Below, one piece after another: positions 1 to 11,069 of a stretch of 64,000 nt of DNA. Both the position numbers and the translations under genes were made by a program. Position 1 is the first letter of the stretch; each line of letters starts with the position of its first letter. This DNA is from Eremomyces bilateralis CBS 781.70 (lineage: Eukaryota; Ascomycota; Dothideomycetes; Eremomycetales; Eremomycetaceae): the NCBI RefSeq assembly GCF_010015585.1, contig NW_022985074.1, positions 744,026-808,025 of the forward strand, given 5' to 3'. A model generated the notes under the pieces. The model was given only the letters and a program-made list of their open reading frames with translations. It was not told where the DNA came from and ran no database searches.

Positions 1-523
1 GCCCTGGTCCTCTCGACCGCGTTCATGCTCTGGAAAGGGCTGTCCGTTGCAACGAACTCGCCGTCGCCGATCGTTGTGGTCCTGTCCGGGAGCATGGAGC
101 CGGCGTTCCAGCGCGGCGACTTACTCTTTCTCTGGAATCGGGGGATGGACACGCAGGTCGGGGAGATCGTGGTGTACAACGTCAAAGGGAAGGATATCCC
201 GATCGTACATCGTGTCATTCGACGGTTTGACGGAGGGTGAGTCGTTCCATCCCACTGCACGCCGATGGTCCCTTCGGGTCTGACTTTGCGACAGTTCGAA
301 ACCGCTCCAGCTTCTCACAAAGGGCGACAACAACGTCGCGGACGATACGGAGCTCTATGCGCGCGGCCAGCGGTTCCTGACCCGCGAGACCGATGTCATT
401 GGCAGCGTGCGGGGGTTCGTGCCCCTCGTTGGCTACGTGACGATCCTGTTGAGCGAATACCCGTGGCTGAAAACCGTGATGCTTGGGCTTATGGGCTTGA
501 CGGTGGTATTGCAGAGAGAATGA
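1..523 (+). CDS. SEC11: Signal peptidase complex catalytic subunit Sec11 (5' partial)
   Basis: Catalytic subunit of the ER signal peptidase, which cuts signal peptides from secretory proteins on the lumenal side. The window opens inside the N-terminal membrane anchor; 154 residues are visible, so about 15-35 are missing. The model is exon 1-236, intron 237-294 (GTGAGT...ACAG), exon 295-523. The join reads [15 protein letters not shown] in frame. The catalytic serine lies in SGSMEP (residues about 31-36 of the visible part) and the basic residue position is held by histidine in HRV, as in eukaryotic Sec11. The conserved GDNN box follows. A second hydrophobic stretch ends the protein at LTVVLQRE. 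The family match is clear from motifs and length; only the missing start is uncertain. Confidence 0.93.
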
Positions 524-3001
524 TCATTGCACTTGGCAGGACGGGCATCAGGGCATTGGTACGGCGCACGTGGAGTTTAGTACCGAGCAAGCGTTCTTTG
601 GATTGGATGATAAGCCGTGTATGAAAAGGGGAATGCCTTTCCATTTTTGCTTTACAATGACACCGACCTTGAGTATCATCGAGATTCGATTCTAACACGT
701 CCAGATCAATGATTGATACTGGATGGAACAAAAGGCCCTGATGCCTCCTAAGGCACCATATATTCAGCTCCAGCGCAACTGGACAGCATCCGATGTTCCA
801 GGTTTTCAGTCGTCATGGTCAGTGAGCAGCTCCGGGCGGTCCAAAATCAAAATATCAGAGACAAAGCAGCGGATGACAAAGATCAATTATACTTTACCTC
901 TCCAAGCATATTGCTTATAAAGCCGTACTTCTTTTCCGCACCGTAAGAGATATCTTAAGCCTTGAGCGAATTCTGGTTGGCCCCAGCAGCAGTGGGTATC
1001 CATCCACAACGCTGCCAACCCGGGGCATTCGGGTTTGTCGCCTCTATTCTTCGGACTTAGTGAGGATATTGGCTGAAGTGCATCATAAGCCAGTCAACGG
1101 CGACTAGGCGGAAAGGAGGGTGCATCACCGTGCATGGCTATTGGCCTGGTTCATCCGATGTTGATCTAGGGCGAGATGCAGCAAGCTACCATCGCTGGCT
1201 GCAACCGTCATGGATTCCTGATACTGACGGTACTTTACATGTACAACTTACCAGGCACCGATAAATTATTCGTGGGACGGAAGTGAAACGCCCTGTGGCC
1301 TGTTTACATGCCGTATGTCAGTGCGACAGGCAGGCAGCGGTAAATTTCGCCGAAACACGCCCAGGGAGTCTGTCATTCCTGGCCTCCTGGCCCCTGGGGA
1401 TAGAATCTAAATGGACGGTACGTACTACTGGGCTTCTGGTCGCCTGAAGCGGGCTGAGGACGGCATGCTGTGTGGGCTTGTGCACTGGGAAGAAGCCTGC
1501 AATCAATAGATGATACCATGAAAGTCATGGGTTAGTACATTGTCGCCGGGTGATAATTACCGGTACAATACCGGTGCAGTATTACAATTAGATGGAATGC
1601 TGCGAAGAGTGCTAACTGGGTGGACGATGTTGGGGAATATCTTGAATAATATACGGGATGATAAGAAACGTAGGTACACACTACGGACGAGTATAGATTA
1701 CCCGATGGCAGCCTTCAGAGGTCATACCAACCTCCACGTTTTTTAGGAGGGGTGCGGTGGTGATGGACGACGATGACGGTTGGATGGGTGTTACGCGCGG
1801 TGGAAGTCTGGAAGGATCTGCCTCCTCACGTCTCATGCTTTGCAGAGGGAAAATCCGGTCTGGGGCGACTCAGCTCATTCAGTCAGTTCACGTCCGGCTG
1901 GCGTTGGTGGCAGGTTTCATTCAGGCCGGATTCTGTTTGGCTGCTGTGCAGGTCACTTGCAGGTCACTTGCAGGTCACTTGCAGGCCTCATGCCTTCATC
2001 ATTTGCGTGGAATCGTGGACTGGTGGAGGATGATTTGTGTTGGATGGTTTGGCTGCTTTGGTCGCTATGGTTGACCGGAGCTGAAAAAGCTTCCCCCTCC
2101 TCCGCTGGTGACTGGACTGGTCTGGAAGGGACGGAGGGTGGCAGGCCTGCGCAGGCGCAGGCGCGACGGTGTGTGCGTGTCCATGTGTTGAGGAGGACCT
2201 TTGAGGAACAGTGGGAAGGAGGGGTTCCTGGCACCTGCTCATTGTTGGTGGGAGCTCCTGCGCTTTCGGGGACCTTCCACTCACCCACTCTTGCCCGCCC
2301 TCTTCTTCGCTGCCTTCAATCTTCCTCCTACCTTTGCTCTCTCTGCTGCTCACCACCGCGCTTCTCTCACTGTTCTCACTGCTCTCATACAACGATACCA
2401 CCAACGCTTCGCCCATACAAATCCTCACTGTGAGTACGCCCATATAATTTCTGGATACCTGCAAATGCGCCCGTTGAATTTCCCATCCATTGCTTCTTCT
2501 AACACGCGTTTTTTCCACTTTTCCGCCTGTCTATCCCTCTGCTCCAGCCTTTCAGCCGTGTGTTTTGTTCTCTCACGGCTTCACCTTCGCCCTGTCCCAT
2601 CGCTTTGATTCCCGCCATTTCTCTTGTTCATCCATACACCACATGTTCCCACGCGTCCACCAACGTTCGAAACTAACAACACCACAGGACTTTTATTTCT
2701 GCTGTTGAATCCAGCTTCATCGCCGCGTCAAATGTAAGCTCCCCGTCTTCAACCCGTGTTTGGTTCACCATTGCCGCCTTGGTCGCGTTTGCGACCAGTG
2801 GCTTCTCGCGCTTTACTGCGCGCTTCTTGTACTTCATCCTTCTAAAGCGCAACAAGTCAACTCTGTTCTACTAGCGATTGTTGTAGTCGCGGTCTCATTC
2901 TTATCTACTCGTTTTCGTCGCTCGCAACCGCTCTCATCCAGCACCATCACGTCATACTGACACTTCTCCTAGACATTACTCTCAAATCAACTTCAGTCAT
3001 C
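524..3001. other. Long intergenic region / NHP6 leader, no gene seen
   Basis: Almost 2.5 kb between SEC11 and NHP6 without a supportable gene. The open frames here are short, overlap on both strands and match no family I know. From about 2280 to 3000 the + strand is strongly pyrimidine-rich, as in promoters and 5' leaders of highly expressed fungal genes. It holds two ACGCGT motifs (2504-2509 and 2651-2656) and, further up, three 11-bp tandem units at 1949-1981. Confidence 0.6.
1949..1981. repeat. 11-bp tandem repeat, three perfect units
   Basis: The unit CAGGTCACTTG is repeated three times head to tail without a mismatch and is followed by a degenerate CAGGCCTCATG. It lies in non-coding sequence about 1 kb upstream of NHP6. 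Such short arrays arise by slippage; no function is implied. Confidence 0.9.
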
Positions 3002-3805
3002 ATGCCTAAGGCAGCAAAAGCTACTACCAAGGCCAAGGTCACCAAGCCCGAGAAGAGGAAGAAGGTACCGCGAATGTCGCACCCTCGTCGCTCGTGAATC
3101 CTCTGTACTAACTTCATGTTTGGAAGGATCCCAACGCGCCCAAGCGCGGTCTCTCAGCCTACATGTTCTTCGCCAACGACAACCGTGACAAGGTCCGGGA
3201 GGACAATCCTGGCATCAAATTCGGTATGTTTTGTCTCTATCAACTTCGTCCTTCAATGGTTCGCTGTTTCACTCTCCATCACCGTGATATCTTCATCGAT
3301 TCCCCCATTCTGTGATGGCATTCGCAATCTCTCGTGATTCAAGGCTCTGGCCTTGTTTTTTCGTAACTGCGATGCTAGTAACGCGTGTTTTGACGCGTAA
3401 ATCGCGTCTATGTCGCGCTATTCTGCACGAAATCCACGCGTTTTCCTCTTCCCTCACAAGCAACTCGCATCGGTCGGCCGGTCTCAATACTTTGATAGCT
3501 AACATCGACATCGCAGGCGACGTTGGCAAGGCCCTTGGTGAGAAGTGGAAGGAGCTCACGGACAAGGATAAGGCTCCTTATGAGGCCAAGGCCAAGGTCG
3601 ACAAGAAGCGATACGAGGACGAGAAGGCGGCTTACAATGCTGTAAGTTGATACGCACTCATGATTTTATTTTTCTGCCATTCCTGGCAATCGTTCGCAAA
3701 AAAACTTTTTATGGACTGGATCTGAGATGTGGTGTGATGAATAGTAAATGACGTTTCCTCCAAACTCATTAGGGAGGCGGCGACGGCAGCGATGATGACG
3801 AGTAA
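3002..3805 (+). CDS. NHP6: Nhp6-type single HMG-box chromatin protein
   Basis: Small non-sequence-specific HMG-box protein that bends DNA and assists the FACT histone chaperone at nucleosomes. The model has four exons, 3002-3064, 3127-3223, 3517-3641 and 3773-3805, giving 105 residues. A lysine-rich N-terminal arm is followed by the box opening [18 protein letters not shown], then [18 protein letters not shown] across the second intron, and an acidic tail ending DGSDDDE. The box and the basic arm match filamentous-fungal Nhp6; the acidic tail is absent from the yeast proteins. Intron 2 (3224-3516, 293 bp) is the longest intron modelled in the window and carries three ACGCGT motifs. The ATG at 3002 follows a pyrimidine-rich leader and sits in CATCATG context. 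Confidence 0.94.
3381..3441. promoter_or_regulatory. Cluster of three ACGCGT motifs inside NHP6 intron 2
   Basis: ACGCGT occurs at 3381-3386, 3393-3398 and 3436-3441, with further CGCG cores between them. ACGCGT is the MluI cell-cycle box recognised by MBF-type (Swi6/Mbp1) factors in yeasts. That it acts as an intronic element here is inference from clustering only. Confidence 0.4.
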
Positions 3806-4631
3806 ATGGAAATAAGACAAGATCACCCTGGGAACCATCCGGCGCTTTCGATTTTGCCGCGCTCCAACGTGGATTTTCCTATCGTTGCGCAAGATGTCAA
3901 GAAGAGACCAGAGAGCCTGGCTCCGCGCTTCCATCATCATTCCATTTGCTCCCATCCCCGTCTGACGATTCGCACGTCTACCCCTGTCCCCATCTCCCTC
4001 TGCGGCAATGATCTGACGAGAATTGATGCGGAGGAAAATGACCCGTTTCTCGCTTTGTTTTACTGGGTATCCAACTGGACGGTGCGGGGTTGTGGGTGCG
4101 TTTCTTTCATTTCTAACGGGACTGCTTCTTTTTACTATCGATGGGATGCGAGGGAAGATAATTGTCTGGTTTTTATTCCTTCGTGTCAGGACCGCCATTG
4201 CGTCATCCCTCACTTACATGAGGTATCACATGCGCTCTGAGTAACTCAATGGCTTTCCAACATGTGGCACCTTGCAATGTATACTAGTAATGGCAGCTCT
4301 TCGCAACGCCTGACTTCCTTGCATGGTGCTTGCTATTCATAGGTATCCTACCGATTGATTCTTCCCGTTGCGCTACCGAAGTCGAAGTGACCCGGCAGTC
4401 AATCTGGGGGTCATATCGCACTTTTTATAAAGCATGGGACCTCGTCATTTCATCGAGACCCTGGAGTTTCTTCCGAGAGGCACCCATTGGGCCAACGTAG
4501 GAAGGGTCATTTGCCAAGTTGGGTTTGGAGATCCTGAGATGCGAGAGCCATCAGTTCTCGGGAGCGTGTAACAAACTCCAGAGCATGACGCTTTATCATT
4601 AAATGCCGTTGAATCAGCGATCGTGATCCTC
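3806..4631. other. Intergenic: 3' flanks of NHP6 and CENP-H
   Basis: Two genes converge on this 0.8 kb. The open frames at 3806-4244 are unconserved and probably lie in the NHP6 3' untranslated region. No RNA gene or repeat was seen. Confidence 0.6.
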
Positions 4632-5441
4632 TCAACCCAACTCCTCGTCTTCAACCACCAACTCCACCAACTTCTCGTCCTCCGCCCAATTCACCCCACT
4701 CCCCACCACCACCCCCTGCACCAACCCCCTCATCACCCGATACCTCTTCCTCTCCTCCGCCACCCTCCTCTCCCCCTCCCTCAGCCTCCCACCCCACGCA
4801 TCCTCCCTCCCCTCCAACTCCTTTACCACCTCCTCCACCCCCGGCTCCCTCCCCTCCTCCGCTAACCGCACCATCTCCCCCACCAACCCGCGGTTCTCCT
4901 CCACCAGTTCCCGGCTCCGAGTCTCCACACGGTCCAGCTCCGTTAACGTCTCTGCCAGCTGCGTCGCGAGCCGGGACGAGACCAGCGCAAGCACGTCGCG
5001 TTCGGCGATGAGCGGCGCGAGGCGGTCGGACGCGGATGGGGAATGTACAGCGTCGAGTATCGGTCGCGTGGAGAGGATGGAAGAAAGGAGGGTTTGCTGG
5101 GCGGTTGTGACGTGGTGGGTGGCACGTAGGTCGGTCTCGGCGGTGGAAAGGGCGGCGAGGACTTCGGCGTCGGAGAGAGTGGAGGGGTCGGGGTTAGGTG
5201 CTGGGATGGGGTTAATCTGGACTGCTTGGGGAGAGCGGTGAGAATGGGAGGACGAACGGAGCTTCTTCGCTTCGAGCACAGCGGTCTCAAGGCGGATCTC
5301 GTGGAGCTGGTTCCAAAGGTCGAGGATCTGCTGCTCGCGCGGGGACAACTGGAAGGCATCAAAGGAAAGCGTAGTGAGAAGGTCAGATATGTCATTAGGC
5401 TGTGCTGCCTGCTCGCCTAGCGATGTCGGGCCGCTCGCCAT
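4632..5441 (-). CDS. Inner kinetochore protein CENP-H (Fta3/Mcm16 family)
   Basis: Subunit of the constitutive centromere-associated network, which links centromeric CENP-A chromatin to the outer kinetochore. Single exon, 269 residues, start ATG at 5441. The middle is helical and heptad-rich (about 20-60 and 130-230), as expected of this coiled-coil family. The C-terminal block GLVQGVVVGSGVNWAEDEKL aligns with the human CENP-H C-terminus, which carries the same GS-VNWAED core as I remember it. That match is the basis for the call. The N-terminal third holds a Ser/Pro-rich linker. The gene is divergent from ATG11, with an ACGCGT at 5546-5551 about 105 bp upstream, fitting cell-cycle control. 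The N-terminal half alone would not have identified it. Confidence 0.82.
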   Translation of the reverse strand: MASGPTSLGEQAAQPNDISDLLTTLSFDAFQLSPREQQILDLWNQLHEIRLETAVLEAKKLRSSSHSHRSPQAVQINPIPAPNPDPSTLSDAEVLAALSTAETDLRATHHVTTAQQTLLSSILSTRPILDAVHSPSASDRLAPLIAERDVLALVSSRLATQLAETLTELDRVETRSRELVEENRGLVGEMVRLAEEGREPGVEEVVKELEGREDAWGGRLREGERRVAEERKRYRVMRGLVQGVVVGSGVNWAEDEKLVELVVEDEELG

Positions 5442-6024
5442 GGTGATGTACGTCGTATCGTCACAGTATCAAGCCGCTTCCATTGCGAGTGTTACTTCGC
5501 CATTTAGCAGATGACGTCGCATCGGTGGTGACGGATCAGCACCCGACGCGTCCGGATATTTGTCGTCAAATGAATACCGGCAGACCAGTTATTACGCCTG
5601 CTGCCATAGAATGCGACTAAATCGTTCACGAGTACAGATCATCCGCAGTTGTAGTGGATGTTCCTCATGCGCTCAATGCTTGGCATCATAGTCACGTGCA
5701 TGTGGCAGAATGCTGTGATTTCATTGGAGCATCAGCTGAAACTTGAGTGGCTGAGAGCTTCTACACGCGCTACAGTTGACCACCGCAGCTGTGAGACCTC
5801 CCCCGAATACGGGACCTGATGAATCCGAAATGCACCCCGTTGATATTCGGTTGACAACCACTCATGGCTGGTAGTCAGCTCTTCTAATCTACTGAGGTTA
5901 TCGCGTCCTCTGCGCCTCTACGACATCCTCAAACCAACGAATCCATCCCATATCTACTATCATCTCCAACGCCGACACTAAATTGGAAGCGCTCCCTCCG
6001 AGCGCAGCTCTCCTAGATGATCGC
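5442..6024. promoter_or_regulatory. Bidirectional promoter, CENP-H / ATG11
   Basis: About 580 bp between two divergent starts. It holds ACGCGT at 5546-5551 on the CENP-H side and TCACGTG with its core at 5693-5698. No TATA box stands out. Assignment of either motif to either gene is inference. Confidence 0.5.
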
Positions 6025-9000
6025 ATGTCGCTTTCACTCTTCATCGCGCATAGCGGCGAACAACTACGCGCCGATCCGGTGTCCATAGGGTCCCTCGATG
6101 CTCTGAAACGTTGGATCCATGAGGCTACACGGATACCGGGAGAGGACCAGATCCTGTTAACATCTCGGGGGAAACACGTCAAGCTACAGACGCTACTCAC
6201 TGAGGTATGTATTCCGCTTGCATTTGTAACATCTGAACCGGAGAGTCCGAGGATTACAGTGTAGATATCTATCGTTCACCCCGTTCCCAACCTGACTCCA
6301 TACAGAAAGAGCTCTTCATCTACGACCGTGAACTATTCACCCATCCGAAGCAGGCGGCCCAGAACGTCCCCGAATCTCCGGCGCCAGAACCCTACATACC
6401 AACCGATCCTCCGGACACGCTTGCCAATCAAACCAACTTGAAGTCATGGCAGACCCTCTTTGCGTCGCGCCGCGACTGGGCGCTGGAGCTGACGCGCGAC
6501 TGCAAGTCCATGGCCCAGACCGCTGAGCGCCACTTCACGCAGCAATCGATCGTCGAACGGGGCCTGCATATCGCGACCGGCAACCATGAACCGCACGTTC
6601 GCGGCTTGGAACGAAAATGCCAGGAAGCACGGGAATGGTTTAAGGATGTATCGAAGGAACATCGAGAGAACGTGGATACCTGGGAGGCAGATGTGGACAA
6701 GTTGACACAGATCGGTGCCGTGGAAGACTTCCGGTATTACCTGAGCGCTGCTCCGTCACCGGTTGCGAGCAAGCCGAGCAAGAAATCATCGAATGCCACA
6801 ACACCGCTAGCGTCCTTCGTAGACGTGGATGCAACACAAAAGGCTGCGACGGCGACGAAGACTGCCACCGATGAGTTCGCTGGACGCATCTCAGACCTAG
6901 GGAGCAGGATAGCCGCTGTCGCTTCAGAGTATGATGGGCTCATGGAGCGACTTAACCAGTTGCACGGGAGGAGTACAAGCGGGGACATAGGTGAGCCAGG
7001 GAAGCTTCTCGAGGAAATAGAGGTGATTGCGCGGAAAGTTACGACCGATCATGACCACGTCATGGCCCTTCCACCAAATCCGAAGAGTGTCGCTCAGGTT
7101 TCCAAGATGGCTTTGCTACATACGAGGAACCATTTGCCGACGATCGCAGAGTACGCCGCGGAGATGGGTGATGTGGTGCGCAGAGCCGTGCATCAGAAGA
7201 ATACTGCGGTGCGGTCAATGCTCGAGCATATGAAGCTCATTGCATCTCTGGAAGGTCGGATAGACTCGCTCAAAAAGGAATTCAGTGGCCTTGAGCTATC
7301 GCCAGACATTATGACTGACTTTGATACCCTTGCCTTGGTCGGAAAATTACCCCTGCTTTACGGCAATCTGACTATCGAAACCGTCCGGTGCCGAGAGTGG
7401 ACGGAGAAGATGAAGCGCGATACAGAAGCGTTGGCGGAAGACCTGGCTGGTTACAAAGAAGAGGAGAACCGCCGACGGAAGAAATGGGTCCGAGGCATGG
7501 GAGAAGTGCTGCGGACCGGCTCTCTGGAGAGGAAGGTACTGGGCGTTGAGGTTAACCTCCAGGGTGGTGACGAGTCCTGGCCTGCTGTAACGCGAGAAGA
7601 CGTCGAAGCATACATTTACACTCTGAGCGAATTAGGCGGCTTCGATTCTACTGTGAGCACGCTCACGCAAAGCTTCAAGGACCTGGACAAACCGACCCGA
7701 TCTCAAATCAAGCGCGCAAAGGCATTTAAAAATGGCTCGGTCCATGAGGGACTCGGAAAAGGCTCCCTGATGCTTCGAGGGGAGGATGACAATCGAGTCT
7801 TACGAGTCGTTAACACCAGGCTTGAAGACGAACTTCGCGGTCAGAAATCGCGTATTCGTAAACTGGAGGATCTGCTACACCGACAAAGCCACATCAACCG
7901 CCTCGGTAGTCCAGGTAGCGCCGTAACGTTTCACGGAGGGGGCCTTAATAGCCCATCGTTCGATGCACCACCTACTCCGACGACCACCGCCCAACCAGCG
8001 AGGCATGAGCTGAAGAGTCCAAGTCCACGGCAGCATGATGAACATTCGCGCCGGTCGTCCATATCGAGCCGGCGATTCTCGGCGAATCAACCGGCTGAAG
8101 ACAAAGCGGCCTTGGTGCGGAAGGTTCTAGCCTTGGAAAACGAACTTACTACAGTGAAAGCAGCGCATGAAGTGCTCGAGCGAGAATCCGCTGGCAGGAC
8201 CGCCTCCGCTGCGCAAGAGCGTCGAGCAAGCGAGGAGAAGGTCTCCGAGGTCCAGCGACTCATGGCGGAGGCAAACTCCACGAAGGAAGATCTCATGAAG
8301 AACATGGACGCGCAGGCGAAGGAGTGGCAGAGTGAGCGGAAACATTTAATAGACGAGATACGAAAGCTGAAGGAAGACTATGAGGAGGATGTTGATAAAC
8401 TTATGGCGAGCCGAGAACAGGAGCGGGTTACACTCGAGGAGAAGGTGGATAACACAAGAATGGAGGGTGAAATGATCACGAGTGAGCTCGAGGTCCAACT
8501 CAAGAAAGTGGAAGAGAAGGCGGAGGCGAACCACGCAGTGGTCGACAAGCTAAAGGACTTGGTGCAGTTTATCCTCCGGAGTCTCAGCCAAAATGACGTG
8601 GAAGTACCGATCGGAGACGAAGAGTTAATAGTAGCAACCAGAGACATTGTTGACGATGTTCTGAAAACGCTTGTCGAGAAGAGCACCAGGATCGCCGATC
8701 AGCTCCAGGACGCTCAAATGAACACGGCACGGGTTGCTGCTCTCGAGTCCGACGCCGCCACTCTTCGTGAGGAGGCCGATACGCTGATGCGAGAAAAGGA
8801 ATCCCTCAACGCCGAGCTCCAAGAAATGAAGACGAGGTTCGACCAAGAGCAGCAAGAGCTACGTGATCTCGCCAAGATGCTCGAGGAGAAGCAGTCTGGC
8901 GACGCCGAAGGAGATGCCCGGATCATGCGCTTGATGTCCGAACTAGCCGAAGGCAAATCGCACATCAACACCCTCGACGCGAAGTTATCGTCCACCCAAC

Positions 9001-10641
9001 GACGCTACGAACGGCTCGTGGAATCGTTGAGGGCGGATGGGGCGCGCTTGGACGCACGTGCGGATCGTGCGAGGCAGTTGACACGGAAGCTTTTCACCAG
9101 CACGGAGCGCTTGAATCGGCTGGTGGAAACCCTTGGCTTTACCGTTGGCCAACCGGATGAGAAGGGGAATCTGATCATTCAACGCGCATCGAAAGTCTCG
9201 TCGTCCGGAGTATTGGCTGATGGTTCCGTCGTCAGTACCGTGTCGGGGTCGCGCAACCTCTCGAATCCCAGCGTGATGAAGCGCACGCTGGATGAACTGT
9301 CTGATAACGGAGCGCTCGAGTGGTCGTCGGCCAGCGCGGAGGAGGAGGAGGCGTCCAAGTTCGCGAATTATTTGAGCGCTATCGAGCAGTTCCCGCTCAA
9401 TGCGTTCTGCGAAGCCCTGGCGAAGCGTCAACGAGACGTCGAGCACACGGCGCGAAAATGGCAGAAAGAGTCCCGCACATATCGTGAACGAGCGCATCGC
9501 TACCAGCACGAATCGCACGAGAAGATCGCCTACCGTTCGTTCAAAGAGGGGGATCTGGCGCTTTTCCTTCCGACGCGCAATCAAACCCGCGGTGGTGCCT
9601 GGGCCGCGTTCAACGTGGGAGCACCGCATTACTTCCTCCGCGAACAAGAGTCCCACCGTCTTAGCGGGCGAGAGTGGCTCGTTGCCCGCATCGGCAAGAT
9701 CGAAGAGCGAGTGGTCGATCTGAGCCCGACCATGGAGGGAGGCAAACCTGCGACCGGCGGCCGTCGTAGGGGCACCTCGGTTGCCAGCATGGCGTCCGAA
9801 CTTGACGACGACAATCCATTCGAGCTAGGGGATGGCTTACGGTGGTATCTCCTGGACGCGCTGGAAGAGAAACCCCATCCGCTCGGCGCGCCCATCACGC
9901 CCCGCGCCGGTACCACCACGGTCGCGAGCGCGAACGTCGACGCGCGAGGGACGGTCGGCACGAGCAAGAAGGGCAATGGCGAGGGAGAAGCGGCGCGCAC
10001 CCTAGGCCGACTGGACGAGCGAGCGGCCGGGTCGACCCGAAGTCGGCGGAGTAGCGAGAACAGTCGACGGAGCGTGCCGCCGCCGGGGTCATCTGCGGGA
10101 CCCAAACCGTTGCTGCCGACCGAGAATAATGGCGAGGGAACAGCGGAAGGAAGCGCGGGGACGGAGCAGCGAGAGGGCGGAGACGTGACAATGAAGGCTC
10201 CGCCTCGGGACACGAGGGGAGAAGAAGAGGTTAGAACCGACCAGCTCCTCGGCCCGTAGAAGAGAGCTGCCATGTTTAGCTCTCTTCGCGGGCCCGGGAC
10301 CTCCCCATCCCGTCGTTCAGATGCTGATCGGTTCTTTCTCCCACCAGATTCCCGCGCCGTCCACGCCGCTCAAACCGCCGCCGACCGCCGACCGCACCGC
10401 GCCCGCGCCAACGCTGACCGTGTCACCGCCCCACGCCACCCCCGATCGCGGCTCGGCGCGGATGTTTAGTCCGTCGGGCAATCGCACGGGCACGCGGCAA
10501 CCCAGCACCGCGTCGCCGGGACGCCGCAATGCGTCGGCTAGTCCGACGAAGAAGGGGAAGGGCGGGTGGGATAGCTTGTTTGATTTGAGTTTGAGCCTGG
10601 GGAGTCCGGGGCCGAAGAAGGGATCGGGGAGTATGGGCTGA
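6025..10641 (+). CDS. ATG11: Autophagy scaffold protein Atg11
   Basis: Large scaffold for selective autophagy (pexophagy, mitophagy, Cvt-type transport) that binds cargo receptors and recruits Atg1 kinase and Atg9. The model has exons 6025-6204, 6306-10229 and 10321-10641, about 1474 residues. The N-terminus MSLSLFIAHSGEQL and GKHVKLQTLLTE are typical of Atg11. Long coiled coils fill about 600-1000. The Atg11 C-terminal domain starts near residue 1134 (YRSFKEGDLALFLPTRNQ) and includes HYFL and EWLVARIGKI. The second intron (10230-10320, GTTAGA...TTCAG) is inferred because the next open frame ends GKGGWDSLFDLSLSL, resembling Atg11 C-termini. If it is retained, the protein stops at 10259. A start at 5983, 14 codons upstream, is possible but the family begins at MSLS. 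Confidence 0.9.
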
Positions 10642-11069
10642 ATTCGACGGGGTTATTCGGCGCGGCTGTGTTTTCGGGGCGTGGGTTGCGCTTCTGGTGG
10701 TGGCGTCGCTGCCGACTTAGATATTCTGATCGTGCTTTTCAAGAGGACAGGGGTGGTGACGACATGCATTTATTTACGATAGTTGTATATAGGCAAATTC
10801 ACGTACTGTCGTATCTCAACCGCACATGTCTCAGGGAATACGCCAGAGGTATCTAGCAATGGGGATAAACGCACAAACATCACACCCAGTTCTTACGTTG
10901 GCTTCACATGAAACAATTTTGTATCATAACATCCTGCTCGCTCAATTAATTACAACTTTTAGGTTCATGCCGCATCAGTCGTATAACATATCCCATTCTA
11001 TTGATTCCATCCTCCGTGGATTGCAGTGGATACAGGCACTTGGAGCAGAGCGGCAGCCCTAGCAAGGAC
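10642..11069. other. Intergenic: convergent 3' ends of ATG11 and PGM
   Basis: AT-richer non-coding sequence between two converging genes; both 3' untranslated regions and polyadenylation sites should lie here. Nothing else is seen. Confidence 0.6.

Noticed and set aside
1757-2608. Several overlapping frames of 100-217 codons
   Set aside because: They overlap on both strands in a pyrimidine-rich leader and look like low-complexity artefacts.
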